Shown: piece after piece, positions 9,371-18,812 of the stretch
Layout: every line of letters begins with the position of its first letter
Numbering within the stretch: position 1 is the stretch's first letter
Assembly (NCBI GenBank): GCA_902524895.1
Contig: CABZFH010000005.1
Coordinates: forward strand, 55,416 to 119,415
Source: an uncultured Alphaproteobacteria bacterium
GTDB lineage: Bacteria > Pseudomonadota > Alphaproteobacteria > Methylaequorales > Methylaequoraceae
Length of the DNA stretch: 64,000 nucleotides
Direction: 5' to 3'
The notes under the pieces: generated by a model
Seen by the model: the letters and a program-made list of their open reading frames with translations, nothing else
The model's database searches: none
What the model was told of the DNA's origin: nothing
Program-made: the position numbers and the translations under genes

Positions 9371-10173
9371 ATAAAATACAACTGACGCCTAGAATAGTTA
9401 TAGACTCTGACTTAAATTTGGAAGAATTATCTAATATTGATATTTCAAAATTTAATAAAAGCAAACTTGAGACTTTCAGAATTAAATTCAGAAATAAAAC
9501 CTGCTTTTTAGGAAATATTTTTAAAATTAATATAGAAAAAGATTGTGTCAATAAAATAATAATTAAAAAATCAAACCACTTTTTTCAAAATCTTGGTTTT
9601 AAATGGGGGAGTGATTTATTGGAGGTTTTTGGAAATGTTGGTTCTTTTTTTGGAGCAAACATGACTGGTGGCAAAGTTGTTCTTCATGGCTCTTGTAATA
9701 ACTTTTTAGGGTCGAATATGGAAGGTGGAGAAATTATTGTTAAAAAAAATGCTGGAAATTTTGTTGGTTCTTCCTCTTTTGGAAATTTAGTTGGAATGAC
9801 CAATGGTAAAATTAGTATACACGGAAATGTGGGGAATTTTTTGGCATACAAAATGAGAAGAGGTTTGATAATGATTAAAGGAAATGTTGGGGATAATTGC
9901 GCAAACTTTTTGATCGCAGGAACAATTATCATTAGTGGTAATATTGGAAATGATTTTTGCTTAGGTATGAAAAGAGGAAGTTTAGTATTAAATAAAAAAC
10001 CAAAAATTATATTGATTAGATTTAAGGATTGTGGAATACATGAACTAAATTATTATAAAATATTTAGCCCATTATTGAAAAATCTTGGCTTCAAAAAGGC
10101 TTTGGTTTTTAAAAAGTTCATTGGTGATAGAACAAATTCAGGCCTTGGAGAGATCCTTATATCTGAGAATTAA
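9367..10173 (+). CDS. fhcC: Formyltransferase/hydrolase complex subunit C (FwdC/FhcC-like, GXGXG repeat domain)
   Basis: Repeated GN(V/I)G...(A/G)..M..G motifs: GNVGSFFGANMTGGKVVLHG, GMTNGKISIHGNVGNFLAYKMRRGLIMIKGNVGDN, GNIGNDFCLGMKRGSLVL; ATGA-coupled to fhcD. Confidence 0.92.
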   Translation: MNKIQLTPRIVIDSDLNLEELSNIDISKFNKSKLETFRIKFRNKTCFLGNIFKINIEKDCVNKIIIKKSNHFFQNLGFKWGSDLLEVFGNVGSFFGANMTGGKVVLHGSCNNFLGSNMEGGEIIVKKNAGNFVGSSSFGNLVGMTNGKISIHGNVGNFLAYKMRRGLIMIKGNVGDNCANFLIAGTIIISGNIGNDFCLGMKRGSLVLNKKPKIILIRFKDCGIHELNYYKIFSPLLKNLGFKKALVFKKFIGDRTNSGLGEILISEN

Positions 10174-10772
10174 TGATTAATTTTCTCTTTAATTTTATTT
10201 ATCAAACCTTCAGCTCCTACATTTTTAATAATTGAAAAAAATTCAGATTTTTTTGTAGCTATTTCACTTATTGATCCAGTTAGCAAAACATCGAAAACTT
10301 TCCAATTTTTTCCATTATACAAAAACAAGTAATCAATTTTAATAGGTTTGTCATTATTAATTTTTAATAGGGTTTTAACAATTTTTTTATTATTACTAAT
10401 TTCTTCAAAACTTACATATTCGAAATTTAAGGATTCAATGTCCTTAAATCTATTAGCATAGTTAAAAGAAATATAGTCTAGAAAGACTAAGCTTAATTCA
10501 CTTTGCAATTCTTTATTTAAATCTTTCCAAGATCTCCCATAAATAAATCTTATCATTTTTTCATAATCAAAGGTTCTTGATATGATATTTTTTAAAAACT
10601 CCTTTTTTTCATTTATCGTTTTAATATTATAATTAGAATTTTTCAATGAATTGTGAAACTCCTCTATATTAGCAATTGCTTTTTCCGAACAATTAATATT
10701 AGTTGAAAACAAAAGCAATAAAGAAAATATTATAGAATAAATATTTTTATTTTTCATTGATTCTAAAATCAT
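10170..10772 (-). CDS. MlaC/HpnM-type (ABC transporter auxiliary, toluene-tolerance Ttg2D family) periplasmic protein
   Basis: Signal peptide; FDYEKMIRFIYGRSWKDLNKELQSEL...FLDYISFNYANRF, KIDYLFLYNGKNWKVFDVLLTGSI; next to hpn genes. Confidence 0.8.
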   Translation of the reverse strand: MILESMKNKNIYSIIFSLLLLFSTNINCSEKAIANIEEFHNSLKNSNYNIKTINEKKEFLKNIISRTFDYEKMIRFIYGRSWKDLNKELQSELSLVFLDYISFNYANRFKDIESLNFEYVSFEEISNNKKIVKTLLKINNDKPIKIDYLFLYNGKNWKVFDVLLTGSISEIATKKSEFFSIIKNVGAEGLINKIKEKINH

Positions 10773-10802
10773 ATACGTTAACTATTTAATATTTAATAAA
10801 TT

Positions 10803-11792
10803 ATGTCAAAAAAAATTTTTATCACAGGGGCTAATGGATTTTTAGGAACTGCAATCACAAAGTTGGCTTTGAAAAAAAAATTTAAAGTAAGGGCTTTAGT
10901 TAGAAAAAATTCTGATATTTCAAATTTAAAAAAACTTAACGTAGAAATTGTTTATGGTGATCTTCGAGATTATAAATCATTAGAATCAGCAATTGGTGAT
11001 TGTAGGGTCTTCTTTCATGTGGCAGCAGATTACAGATTATGGGTTAGAAAAAAATTTGAAATTTATGAATCAAATTTACAAGGTACGCAAAATTTAATTG
11101 ATATTATTAAAAAAATTAAAAATCATAGGATTGTATTCACATCGAGCGTAGCAACAATTGGGATTGGAGATTGTGTATCTAATGAAGACACATTTGTAGA
11201 TTTTTCACAAATGATCGGTGATTATAAAAAATCTAAATACCTGTCAGAAAAAATAGTAAAACAAAACATTAACTCCGGTTCTATTAACTGTATTATAGTT
11301 AACCCCTCTACGCCGATAGGCCCTGGAGATCTCAAGCCAACTCCAACTGGCAATGTTATTCTTCAGGTTTTATTAAAAAAAATGCCTGCATACGTCGAAA
11401 CAGGTTTGAATATAGTGCATGTTGATGATGTGGCTCGAGGACACTTTCAAGCATTAGAAAAGGGAAAAATTGGTGAAAGGTATATCCTTGGAGGTGAAAA
11501 TTTAGAATTTAAGAAGTTTTTAGATTTGATTTGTACATATGCCAATTTACGAAAGATTAATTTTAGAATGCCAAAAAAACCTCTTTATCCATTTGCTTAT
11601 CTCAATGAATCATTCGCAATGATTGATAAAAGTTACACACCAATGCTTACTGTTAATGGTTTAAAGATGTCAGAACATAAAATGTTTTTTTCATCTGAAA
11701 AAGCAAAAAAATATCTAGGATATAGACCTAGGAATATAAATAATGCTATAAAAGATTCAGTGGACTGGTTTAAGAAGTATTTTATAAAATGA
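10803..11792 (+). CDS. hpnA: Hopanoid-associated sugar epimerase-like NAD-dependent protein (HpnA)
   Basis: FITGANGFLGTAITKLAL, VYGDLRDYKSLESAIGDCRVFFHVAADYRLWV, NPSTPIGPGDLKPTPTG, VHVDDVARGHFQALEKG. Confidence 0.9.
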   Translation: MSKKIFITGANGFLGTAITKLALKKKFKVRALVRKNSDISNLKKLNVEIVYGDLRDYKSLESAIGDCRVFFHVAADYRLWVRKKFEIYESNLQGTQNLIDIIKKIKNHRIVFTSSVATIGIGDCVSNEDTFVDFSQMIGDYKKSKYLSEKIVKQNINSGSINCIIVNPSTPIGPGDLKPTPTGNVILQVLLKKMPAYVETGLNIVHVDDVARGHFQALEKGKIGERYILGGENLEFKKFLDLICTYANLRKINFRMPKKPLYPFAYLNESFAMIDKSYTPMLTVNGLKMSEHKMFFSSEKAKKYLGYRPRNINNAIKDSVDWFKKYFIK

Positions 11793-11814
11793 ATATTGAT
11801 AGGAGAAATATCAT

Positions 11815-12762
11815 TTGAAACCTTTAAAAGTTTATTTGGCTCAACCTAGAGGATTTTGCGCAGGAGTTGAAAGAGCAATAACGATAGTAGAAAGAGCAAT
11901 AGAAATTTATGGTCCTCCCGTTTATGTAAGGCACGAAATTGTTCATAATAAAAGAGTTGTAAATAATTTAATCTCCAAAGGTGCTATATTTGTTCAAGAA
12001 CTTGATCAAATTCCTGCAGGTGCAGTCACAGTATTCAGTGCACACGGCGTTGCTCAAAAAGTAGAAGATACAGCTCATTTGAGAAAACTTCCAGTTTTAG
12101 ATGCTACTTGCCCATTGGTTGCAAAAGTTCATAAAGAAGGCCAAAGGTATTCTGCAAATGGATATGAGGTTGTATTAATCGGGCATGAAGGTCATCCAGA
12201 GGTTGTGGGTACAATGGGGAGAATAACAGGTGACGTTTATTTAGTTTCCAATACTGAGGATGTAAAAAAACTTAAAGTAAAAAATCCCTCTAGGTTATCA
12301 TACATTAGTCAGACAACTTTATCTGTTGATGATACGAAAGTTGTTATTGAAGCTTTGAAACAAAGATTTCCAGAAATTGAAGGACCTGATGTCAAAGATA
12401 TTTGTTATGCCACTCAAAACAGACAGTCGGCCGTGAAAGATCTAGTTGACCATGTTGATTTGATGTTGGTAGTAGGTGCTAAAAATAGTTCAAATTCAAA
12501 CAGACTGAGAGATTTAGGAGAGGAATACGGAGTTAGTACTTATTTAATTGAATCTTGTCAAGATCTTGATAGTAGTTGGTTTAACAACGTAAACTCTGTT
12601 GGAATTTCATCTGGGGCATCCACCCCAGATGAGTTAGTAAACGAGGTAATTGATAGAATATCAACTTTCAGAAAAATAAAAATAGAAAAAAGACCAGGAA
12701 TCGAAGAAAACGTTGTGTTTAAATTACCAAAAGAACTTGTAAACCACGAGGTTGCAAATTAA
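11815..12762 (+). CDS. ispH: 4-hydroxy-3-methylbut-2-enyl diphosphate reductase
   Basis: AQPRGFCAGVERAI, VRHEIVHNKRVV, DATCPLVAKVHKE, CYATQNRQSAV, SSNSNRLRDL, GISSGASTPDELV. Confidence 0.97.
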   Translation: MKPLKVYLAQPRGFCAGVERAITIVERAIEIYGPPVYVRHEIVHNKRVVNNLISKGAIFVQELDQIPAGAVTVFSAHGVAQKVEDTAHLRKLPVLDATCPLVAKVHKEGQRYSANGYEVVLIGHEGHPEVVGTMGRITGDVYLVSNTEDVKKLKVKNPSRLSYISQTTLSVDDTKVVIEALKQRFPEIEGPDVKDICYATQNRQSAVKDLVDHVDLMLVVGAKNSSNSNRLRDLGEEYGVSTYLIESCQDLDSSWFNNVNSVGISSGASTPDELVNEVIDRISTFRKIKIEKRPGIEENVVFKLPKELVNHEVAN

Positions 12763-12789
12763 TATACAATAGAAAACTAGTATAATACA

Positions 12790-13917
12790 ATGTCAATACC
12801 GATAATTCAGCAAATACGCGTAGGTTCATATATTTTAAAGCAGAAGATTTTAAAAAAAGAGAAATATCCTCTTGTTTTAATGTTAGAGCCCTTATTTAGA
12901 TGTAATTTAGCCTGTGCTGGTTGTGGAAAGATAGACTATCCGAAAGAAATTTTAGATCAAAGATTATCAGTCAAAGAATGCATAGATTCAGTCGAGGAAT
13001 GTGGAGCTCCGATTATTTCCATTCCAGGTGGTGAACCATTGATACACAAAGAAATGCCAATTATAGTAAGTGAGTTGGTAAAAAGAAAGAAATTTGTATA
13101 TCTTTGTACAAATGCCTTACTAATGGAAAAAAAACTTGAGCAGTATAAACCTAGCCCTTATTTTACTTGGTCGGTGCATCTTGATGGTCTTAAAGAAGAT
13201 CACGATAAAGCTGTTTGTCAAGAGGGAGTATTTGACAGATGCGTATCAGCTATACAAAAAGCTAAATCAAAAGGTTTTAGATGTAATGTCAATTGCACTG
13301 TCTTTGATAACGTAAATGAATCTTCATTAATTAAATTTTTAGACTACGTAACAGATGTCTTAAAGGTTGATGGAATTACCATCTCACCAGGTTTCGCTTA
13401 CGAAAGAGCACCTGATCAAAAACATTTTATCAAAAGATCGAATACAAAGAATTTTTTTAGAAAGATTTTTAAATCTAAAAATTTTAAAAAATGGGATTTT
13501 AGTCATTCAGGATTGTACTTAGACTTTTTAGCTGGAAACCAAAATTACAAGTGTACTCCTTGGGGAAACCCAACTAGGAATATTTTTGGGTGGCAAAAAC
13601 CATGTTACTTGCTTGGAGAAGGTTACGTAAAAACATTTAAAGAACTAATGGAATCAACAGAGTGGGACAAGTATGGAACAGGTAATTATGACAAATGTTC
13701 CGATTGTATGGCTCACTGCGGTTACGAAGCATCGGCAGTTACCGATGTTTTTGAGAGTCCCTTAAAAGCTATAAACGTAGCTATGAATGGGCCAAAAACT
13801 GATGGTGCTATGGCGCAAGAAATTGATTTAAGTAAGTCTAGAGATCCAGATTTTGTATTTGATACCCATGTTAGTGAAATGATGAAGAGAATTCACGCAC
13901 AAAAAGAATCCGCTTAA
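12790..13917 (+). CDS. hpnH: Hopanoid biosynthesis radical SAM protein HpnH (adenosylhopane synthase family)
   Basis: MLEPLFRCNLACAGCGKIDYP radical-SAM Cys motif, SIPGGEPLIHKE, FTWSVHLDG, TPWGNPTRNIFGWQKPCYLLGEGY, CMAHCGYE. Confidence 0.94.
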   Translation: MSIPIIQQIRVGSYILKQKILKKEKYPLVLMLEPLFRCNLACAGCGKIDYPKEILDQRLSVKECIDSVEECGAPIISIPGGEPLIHKEMPIIVSELVKRKKFVYLCTNALLMEKKLEQYKPSPYFTWSVHLDGLKEDHDKAVCQEGVFDRCVSAIQKAKSKGFRCNVNCTVFDNVNESSLIKFLDYVTDVLKVDGITISPGFAYERAPDQKHFIKRSNTKNFFRKIFKSKNFKKWDFSHSGLYLDFLAGNQNYKCTPWGNPTRNIFGWQKPCYLLGEGYVKTFKELMESTEWDKYGTGNYDKCSDCMAHCGYEASAVTDVFESPLKAINVAMNGPKTDGAMAQEIDLSKSRDPDFVFDTHVSEMMKRIHAQKESA

Positions 13918-13949
13918 ATATATATTCCCTGCAAACAATACTGATTTGT

Positions 13950-16106
13950 TTATGAGCTTTCTCTTTTCCAGCACATGTATAATAAAATCGTTAATATTAG
14001 AAAATATAATACAGGATTTAATACTTGTTTATTTTCAAAACCTTCAATTGTGAAATTATTATTACGAAGAAAAAAAAAGACATTTTTATCTTTATTTATT
14101 TTATCTAAAACTCTTACTTCTTTAAATTTTGGAACTGAATTGTCATTAATCCATAGTGATTTTGAAAAAATATTTGAAAATTCTATATTTTGTAAATACT
14201 CGTCGGTCAAGTGTATTTCATTTAATTCTAAATTATTTTCACTAGAAGTGTCAACAATAACTTGATTATTTAAATCGCTTATTACGTATAACCCTTCTTT
14301 TTGATATTCGAAAATCTCAGAGTAATAATTATTTTTAATTTTTTTTAATATTTTTTCTATTACTTTTCCTTCCGGCGTTGTGATTATTATTTTAATCTCC
14401 ATAAGCTTTGGTTCCTTAAGAAAATTTTTCGTTATTAATAATTTTTTCTCAATCTGAGATTCGACTTTAAGTTTACTATCTTCTAAACTTGGCTCTTTCA
14501 TGAGCCAGTGAGCTAGATTTTTAATTAATTTGTTATAAGGCCCACCATCATCATTTCCTGTTTTTGTCCATAGCCAAATATTTTTACTGTATATCTGAGC
14601 AATTCTTCCCTTATTTACTTTCTTGATAACTAATAAAGGCTTATTATTAAGTCCAGATAATAGAGTAATAGATTCATCATCTATTTCATCAATTCTATTC
14701 ATCTGATACCATGAACCATAATTTTTTGTCTTAGAAAAAAGGTTTTTTGTTACCGGATGAACCTTTCCTATTTCAGTTAATTGTGGTTTATATTTTCCGA
14801 CAAGAACCTTTCCAGATGGAATCCCTGGAAGTATTTTTCCTATTTCAGTTCTAAATAAACTAGATTTCGAATTATAAGATGGACCAGTAATTTCCAAAAT
14901 AGCTCCTCCTTCATCAACAAACTTTAAAATATTTTGAAAATAGATTGGATTTAAGACATTTTTACCCATAAAATTATCAAAAATTACCAGTTGAAATTTA
15001 TTCAGTTTTTTTTCAAAGAGTTCTTTTGTAGGAAAAGGGATTAGTGAGAGTTCATTTACTGGAGTATTATCATTTTTTGTTGGTGGCCTTAAAACTGTCA
15101 TATGGACTAATTCAACTGAAGGATCAGATTTTAGAAAATTTCTCCATACCCTTGTACCGTTATATGGTGCACCCGATATAAGAAGAACTCTTAATTGTTT
15201 TCTTATGCCAGTAATTTTGACAATTTTTGAGTTATTTATGGTTGATAGTTCATTAGGCCTTATCTTTGACGATATTTTTATAATATTTTCGCCTGGTTCT
15301 AGTGCATTAATTTTTATACTTGTGTTAGCACCGTTTACTACCTGAATTTCTCTCTTACTATTTTTTTGTTCAATTAATAATTTAGACTTCATCTCATTAG
15401 ACTCTAAGAAATCTTTAAGATTAACTATTATTTCTGATTCTTCATCTAAATAACCAAATTCAGGTTTAGAAATAATTGATAATTTTTTATCATTAATTTT
15501 TTTTTCCCCAACTAACAAGAAATAAACAGGAACGTCATATTTATCAAAAAAATTATTTTTATTAATATCATGGATTTGGCCATCAGTTAAAATAAGAATT
15601 GCAGATAATCGTTTAGAGGGAATTGTATTTATATTATTTTCTAGAATCGATAAAATATTAGATTTATTAGGTTCTTTGTTTTCTAATTTTTTACTTGGCA
15701 GTTTATTATTTTTGATATTTTGCACACTACCAAATTGGATTGTTGTTTCTTCTTTTTTAATTCGAACCTCAAGGATGTCTAGTGATTGAAATCGTCCTAT
15801 TTCATTTAAGATAGTTGCATATACTTCCTCTACTTTTTTATCTCTCTCTGCTATTTTCTGACTATCTGTTTTATCAATAACAAAGGTAATTATATCTTTT
15901 TCAATTTTTCTTTTTTCGATTTTTAAGCTTGGTTGAGAAATCATAATTACCAGAGTTACAAAAATTAAAACTCGATAAAGTATTCCAGATGCAGAATTTA
16001 TAATTGAATACAAAGTAAAAACAAAAAAAAGAATTATAAAAGAAAAGATGTACCAATATGAAATTATTGGAGAAAAAGTAAGATTTGAAAAAAAACTTTC
16101 AGTCAT
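13950..16106 (-). CDS. Membrane protein with VWA-like and glutamine-amidotransferase-like regions (BatA-module partner)
   Basis: N-terminal TM segments, FVIDKTDSQK..ILTDGQIHD VWA-like, LRVLLISGAPYNGTRVWRNFLKSD, VDEGGAILEITGP; adjacent to a DUF4159/DUF58/MoxR run. Confidence 0.75.
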   Translation of the reverse strand: MTESFFSNLTFSPIISYWYIFSFIILFFVFTLYSIINSASGILYRVLIFVTLVIMISQPSLKIEKRKIEKDIITFVIDKTDSQKIAERDKKVEEVYATILNEIGRFQSLDILEVRIKKEETTIQFGSVQNIKNNKLPSKKLENKEPNKSNILSILENNINTIPSKRLSAILILTDGQIHDINKNNFFDKYDVPVYFLLVGEKKINDKKLSIISKPEFGYLDEESEIIVNLKDFLESNEMKSKLLIEQKNSKREIQVVNGANTSIKINALEPGENIIKISSKIRPNELSTINNSKIVKITGIRKQLRVLLISGAPYNGTRVWRNFLKSDPSVELVHMTVLRPPTKNDNTPVNELSLIPFPTKELFEKKLNKFQLVIFDNFMGKNVLNPIYFQNILKFVDEGGAILEITGPSYNSKSSLFRTEIGKILPGIPSGKVLVGKYKPQLTEIGKVHPVTKNLFSKTKNYGSWYQMNRIDEIDDESITLLSGLNNKPLLVIKKVNKGRIAQIYSKNIWLWTKTGNDDGGPYNKLIKNLAHWLMKEPSLEDSKLKVESQIEKKLLITKNFLKEPKLMEIKIIITTPEGKVIEKILKKIKNNYYSEIFEYQKEGLYVISDLNNQVIVDTSSENNLELNEIHLTDEYLQNIEFSNIFSKSLWINDNSVPKFKEVRVLDKINKDKNVFFFLRNNNFTIEGFENKQVLNPVLYFLILTILLYMCWKRESS

Positions 16107-18799
16107 TACTTATCCATTCTTTTAAGAATTTCAGGTATATGGACTTGATCTGTTTTATAATTACCTGTTAAGGAATAAATGAGTAAATTAAGTCCAAATC
16201 TAAATGACATATTTCTTTGATTAGGATTATTCTCTAATATTGGAAATAAAAAATCATCTTCACTATTTTTAGCCCAAGCTCCTGTCCAATCATTATTTCC
16301 AAAAACTACAGATGAAGCATTGTCAAATTTTAATGAATTAGATTTAAAGAAAAAAACTGGTTCATTCCTCCTTCCAGGAAAATTTTTTAATAAGTAGAAA
16401 CTTTTAGCTATCGCATGAGATTTATTTAGAATCTCAAGATTTCCTGGAAAATTTGATTCCAATAAAGTTTCAAACTTCCTTAGACATTTGTCAATAATTA
16501 TTTCATCTTGATTTAACTTACAATCTATCAATAATAATCCACCATCATTAATGTATTGTTTAATCTTTTTTGGCAAGCTTTTCACTTCTGTATTTGTTGC
16601 CCAATAAATTAGAGGAAAAGAAAAAAGCTTATCTTTTTTTAAATCGATGGATTTTGGATCTGTAAAAATAGCAGAAGTTTTCTGAGTTATGACATCTGAT
16701 AGATTTTTTAGTCCATTGTAAGAAACTTCATCGATTTTCGGATTTCCATTTAATATATAACCAATCTTATTTTCACTTATTTCACTAATTTCTATTTTTT
16801 CTGCTTTTAGTTCAAGTGAAATTGATAAGAATAAAAAGAAGATTGAAAATATTAATTTTTTAAAATTAAGTAATTGTCTTGAAAAAAGTGTTACTATTGT
16901 ATCTGTAATAAAAAGAAAGATTGCTAAAACAAATAATGAATTTCTTAAGTTTATATTTTTTTCATTATATTTTTTGTCGAACGAGATTTTGTTATTAAAG
17001 CGTGAAAGTTTAAATTTTAATTGATTACTTCTTCCAGAATTTAAAGCATAAATTCCATAAACATCTTTATAAAGACCAGGCGGATGGTTAAAATTTATTT
17101 TTAGGGTTTTAAGCATATTTATATTAGTTATATTTAAACTTTGAGGTGAGGGATCAACAAGTTCTCCAAATGCATCTAGATTTTTAAAAGGCTTTAATGT
17201 TCTATTTTCTCTTAATTTAACTCCTTTACTCTGATCCACAATTTTTTGAAGTATATCAACGAAAAAGTATGATAGTGTAAGGTTAGACCAGGTAGTATTG
17301 CATGGAATATGAAATAATATTATCTGACCTTTAGATTGTGAAATACTTGATATCAGTGGTGTTCCATTTTCTAGTCGAAGCCATACATTTATGTTTCTGT
17401 AAGAACTTGACGGACTAGACTCAATATATTTCGTAATTTCAATCTCATTAGGGATTTCTAATCCATGTAAAGGACTTTCGTCGGAAACCTCAAGCAAATT
17501 TAGTGATTGCTTTAAACTAAGTTTTCCCCCAATTGAAATTTTCTTTCCAGTAAGTGAAAAAGCACTTCTTAATTTTTTATGAGATAGACTCTCAATATCT
17601 TTTATGAAATTTTCTCCTGCAAACTTAACTAGTGTTCCACCATCGTTAATCCACTTTTCTAATTCTTCAATTGATTCATCATAATTTATGAATTGATCAT
17701 CAATAAACAGAAGTTTTATTTCCTTATCCAAAATCTTATCAAAACTATTTTTTTTTATTTCAAAATTTGTCTTAAGAGCTTTTTCAACGAAGTAATTCCC
17801 ACTATCGAAATTTAAAGTCTGATTATTTTGATTAGTTTCAATAATTCCAACAGTTTTTTTTTTTTGAGTTTCGCTTAAAAAAACCTTGGTTGACGATGAA
17901 TTGATATTATTAAATCTAAAATAATCAATTTTATTTTTTAAACTTGGTGGTACTGCTAATTGTACTTCTGACACGTAAAAATTTTGTTTTTGTATTAAAT
18001 TTGTATTAAACGATGTTTTAAATAACAGTCTGTTATCAAAGCTGTAACAATCAATGGTACCTTCATTAAAAATTTTAAGAGGATGAAAAATCTCGAAATT
18101 AAAATTATCATTTTTTTGGGATTTAAACTTTATTATTGGAGGTATTTTTTCCTCATTAATGTTGAAGATTTTTATATTATTTTTGCTTAGTTCATCAAAT
18201 AAATCAGTTTTATCTTTTACATCTATTGGTTCAGTAAACCAATAGATATTATCAAATTTTTTTCCAAAATTATTTATTTTTTTTTTTAATAAAGAGTAAT
18301 TAGGATCCCAAGGGAAGGGTTTAAGGCTTGAAAGTGATTCAAGAATTTCGCTAGAATTTTTTCCATACAAATAAAATAAATTATTTTTTGTTGATTCAGT
18401 TGTTGTGATTATTGAAAAATTATTTTGGTCATTATTATTTTCTAAAATTAATTGTGTGATCTTATTAATTGTTGATTTCCATGCAAGACTTGAAAATCTA
18501 CTATTATCAATAATTATGAGATTCGAAACAATATCATTATTGGATCTATTAATTTGTGGTTGACTAAATCCTAATATAATGGATGTTATTAACAATAATC
18601 GCAAAAATACAATTAAATTTGAATTTTTTTCAGGTTTGTTATCCATTGATTTATTTTTTGCCAAAAAAACTATTGCTGGAAATTTTTTCAGCTTTGGAGA
18701 AGGTGGCACAGTCTTTAAAAACCTCCAAATAAAAGGAAATAAAAAAAAAGCTAACAAAAAAAAGGGATATGTAAAAAAAATTTTAGAGAAGAAAATCAT
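16106..18799 (-). CDS. BatA-domain plus DUF4159-type membrane protein
   Basis: N-terminal FFTYPFFLLAFFLFPFIWRFLKTVPPSP (BatA-type double TM); C-terminal YWATNTEVKSLPKKIKQYINDGGLLLIDC and GRRNEPVFFFKSN region resembles DUF4159. Confidence 0.8.
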   Translation of the reverse strand: MIFFSKIFFTYPFFLLAFFLFPFIWRFLKTVPPSPKLKKFPAIVFLAKNKSMDNKPEKNSNLIVFLRLLLITSIILGFSQPQINRSNNDIVSNLIIIDNSRFSSLAWKSTINKITQLILENNNDQNNFSIITTTESTKNNLFYLYGKNSSEILESLSSLKPFPWDPNYSLLKKKINNFGKKFDNIYWFTEPIDVKDKTDLFDELSKNNIKIFNINEEKIPPIIKFKSQKNDNFNFEIFHPLKIFNEGTIDCYSFDNRLLFKTSFNTNLIQKQNFYVSEVQLAVPPSLKNKIDYFRFNNINSSSTKVFLSETQKKKTVGIIETNQNNQTLNFDSGNYFVEKALKTNFEIKKNSFDKILDKEIKLLFIDDQFINYDESIEELEKWINDGGTLVKFAGENFIKDIESLSHKKLRSAFSLTGKKISIGGKLSLKQSLNLLEVSDESPLHGLEIPNEIEITKYIESSPSSSYRNINVWLRLENGTPLISSISQSKGQIILFHIPCNTTWSNLTLSYFFVDILQKIVDQSKGVKLRENRTLKPFKNLDAFGELVDPSPQSLNITNINMLKTLKINFNHPPGLYKDVYGIYALNSGRSNQLKFKLSRFNNKISFDKKYNEKNINLRNSLFVLAIFLFITDTIVTLFSRQLLNFKKLIFSIFFLFLSISLELKAEKIEISEISENKIGYILNGNPKIDEVSYNGLKNLSDVITQKTSAIFTDPKSIDLKKDKLFSFPLIYWATNTEVKSLPKKIKQYINDGGLLLIDCKLNQDEIIIDKCLRKFETLLESNFPGNLEILNKSHAIAKSFYLLKNFPGRRNEPVFFFKSNSLKFDNASSVVFGNNDWTGAWAKNSEDDFLFPILENNPNQRNMSFRFGLNLLIYSLTGNYKTDQVHIPEILKRMDK

Positions 18800-18812
18800 A
18801 AATTTTTAATTT

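Noticed and set aside
8474-10173. Archaeal contamination or chimeric assembly as explanation for Ftr/FwdC-like genes
   Set aside because: Same AT-rich composition and overlapping starts/stops with the flanking bacterial genes, and the protein motifs resemble proteobacterial FhcD; a bacterial origin is simpler.
13918-13949. Terminator between hpnH and the convergent gene
   Set aside because: No convincing GC-rich hairpin with a T-tract was visible in the 32-nt gap.
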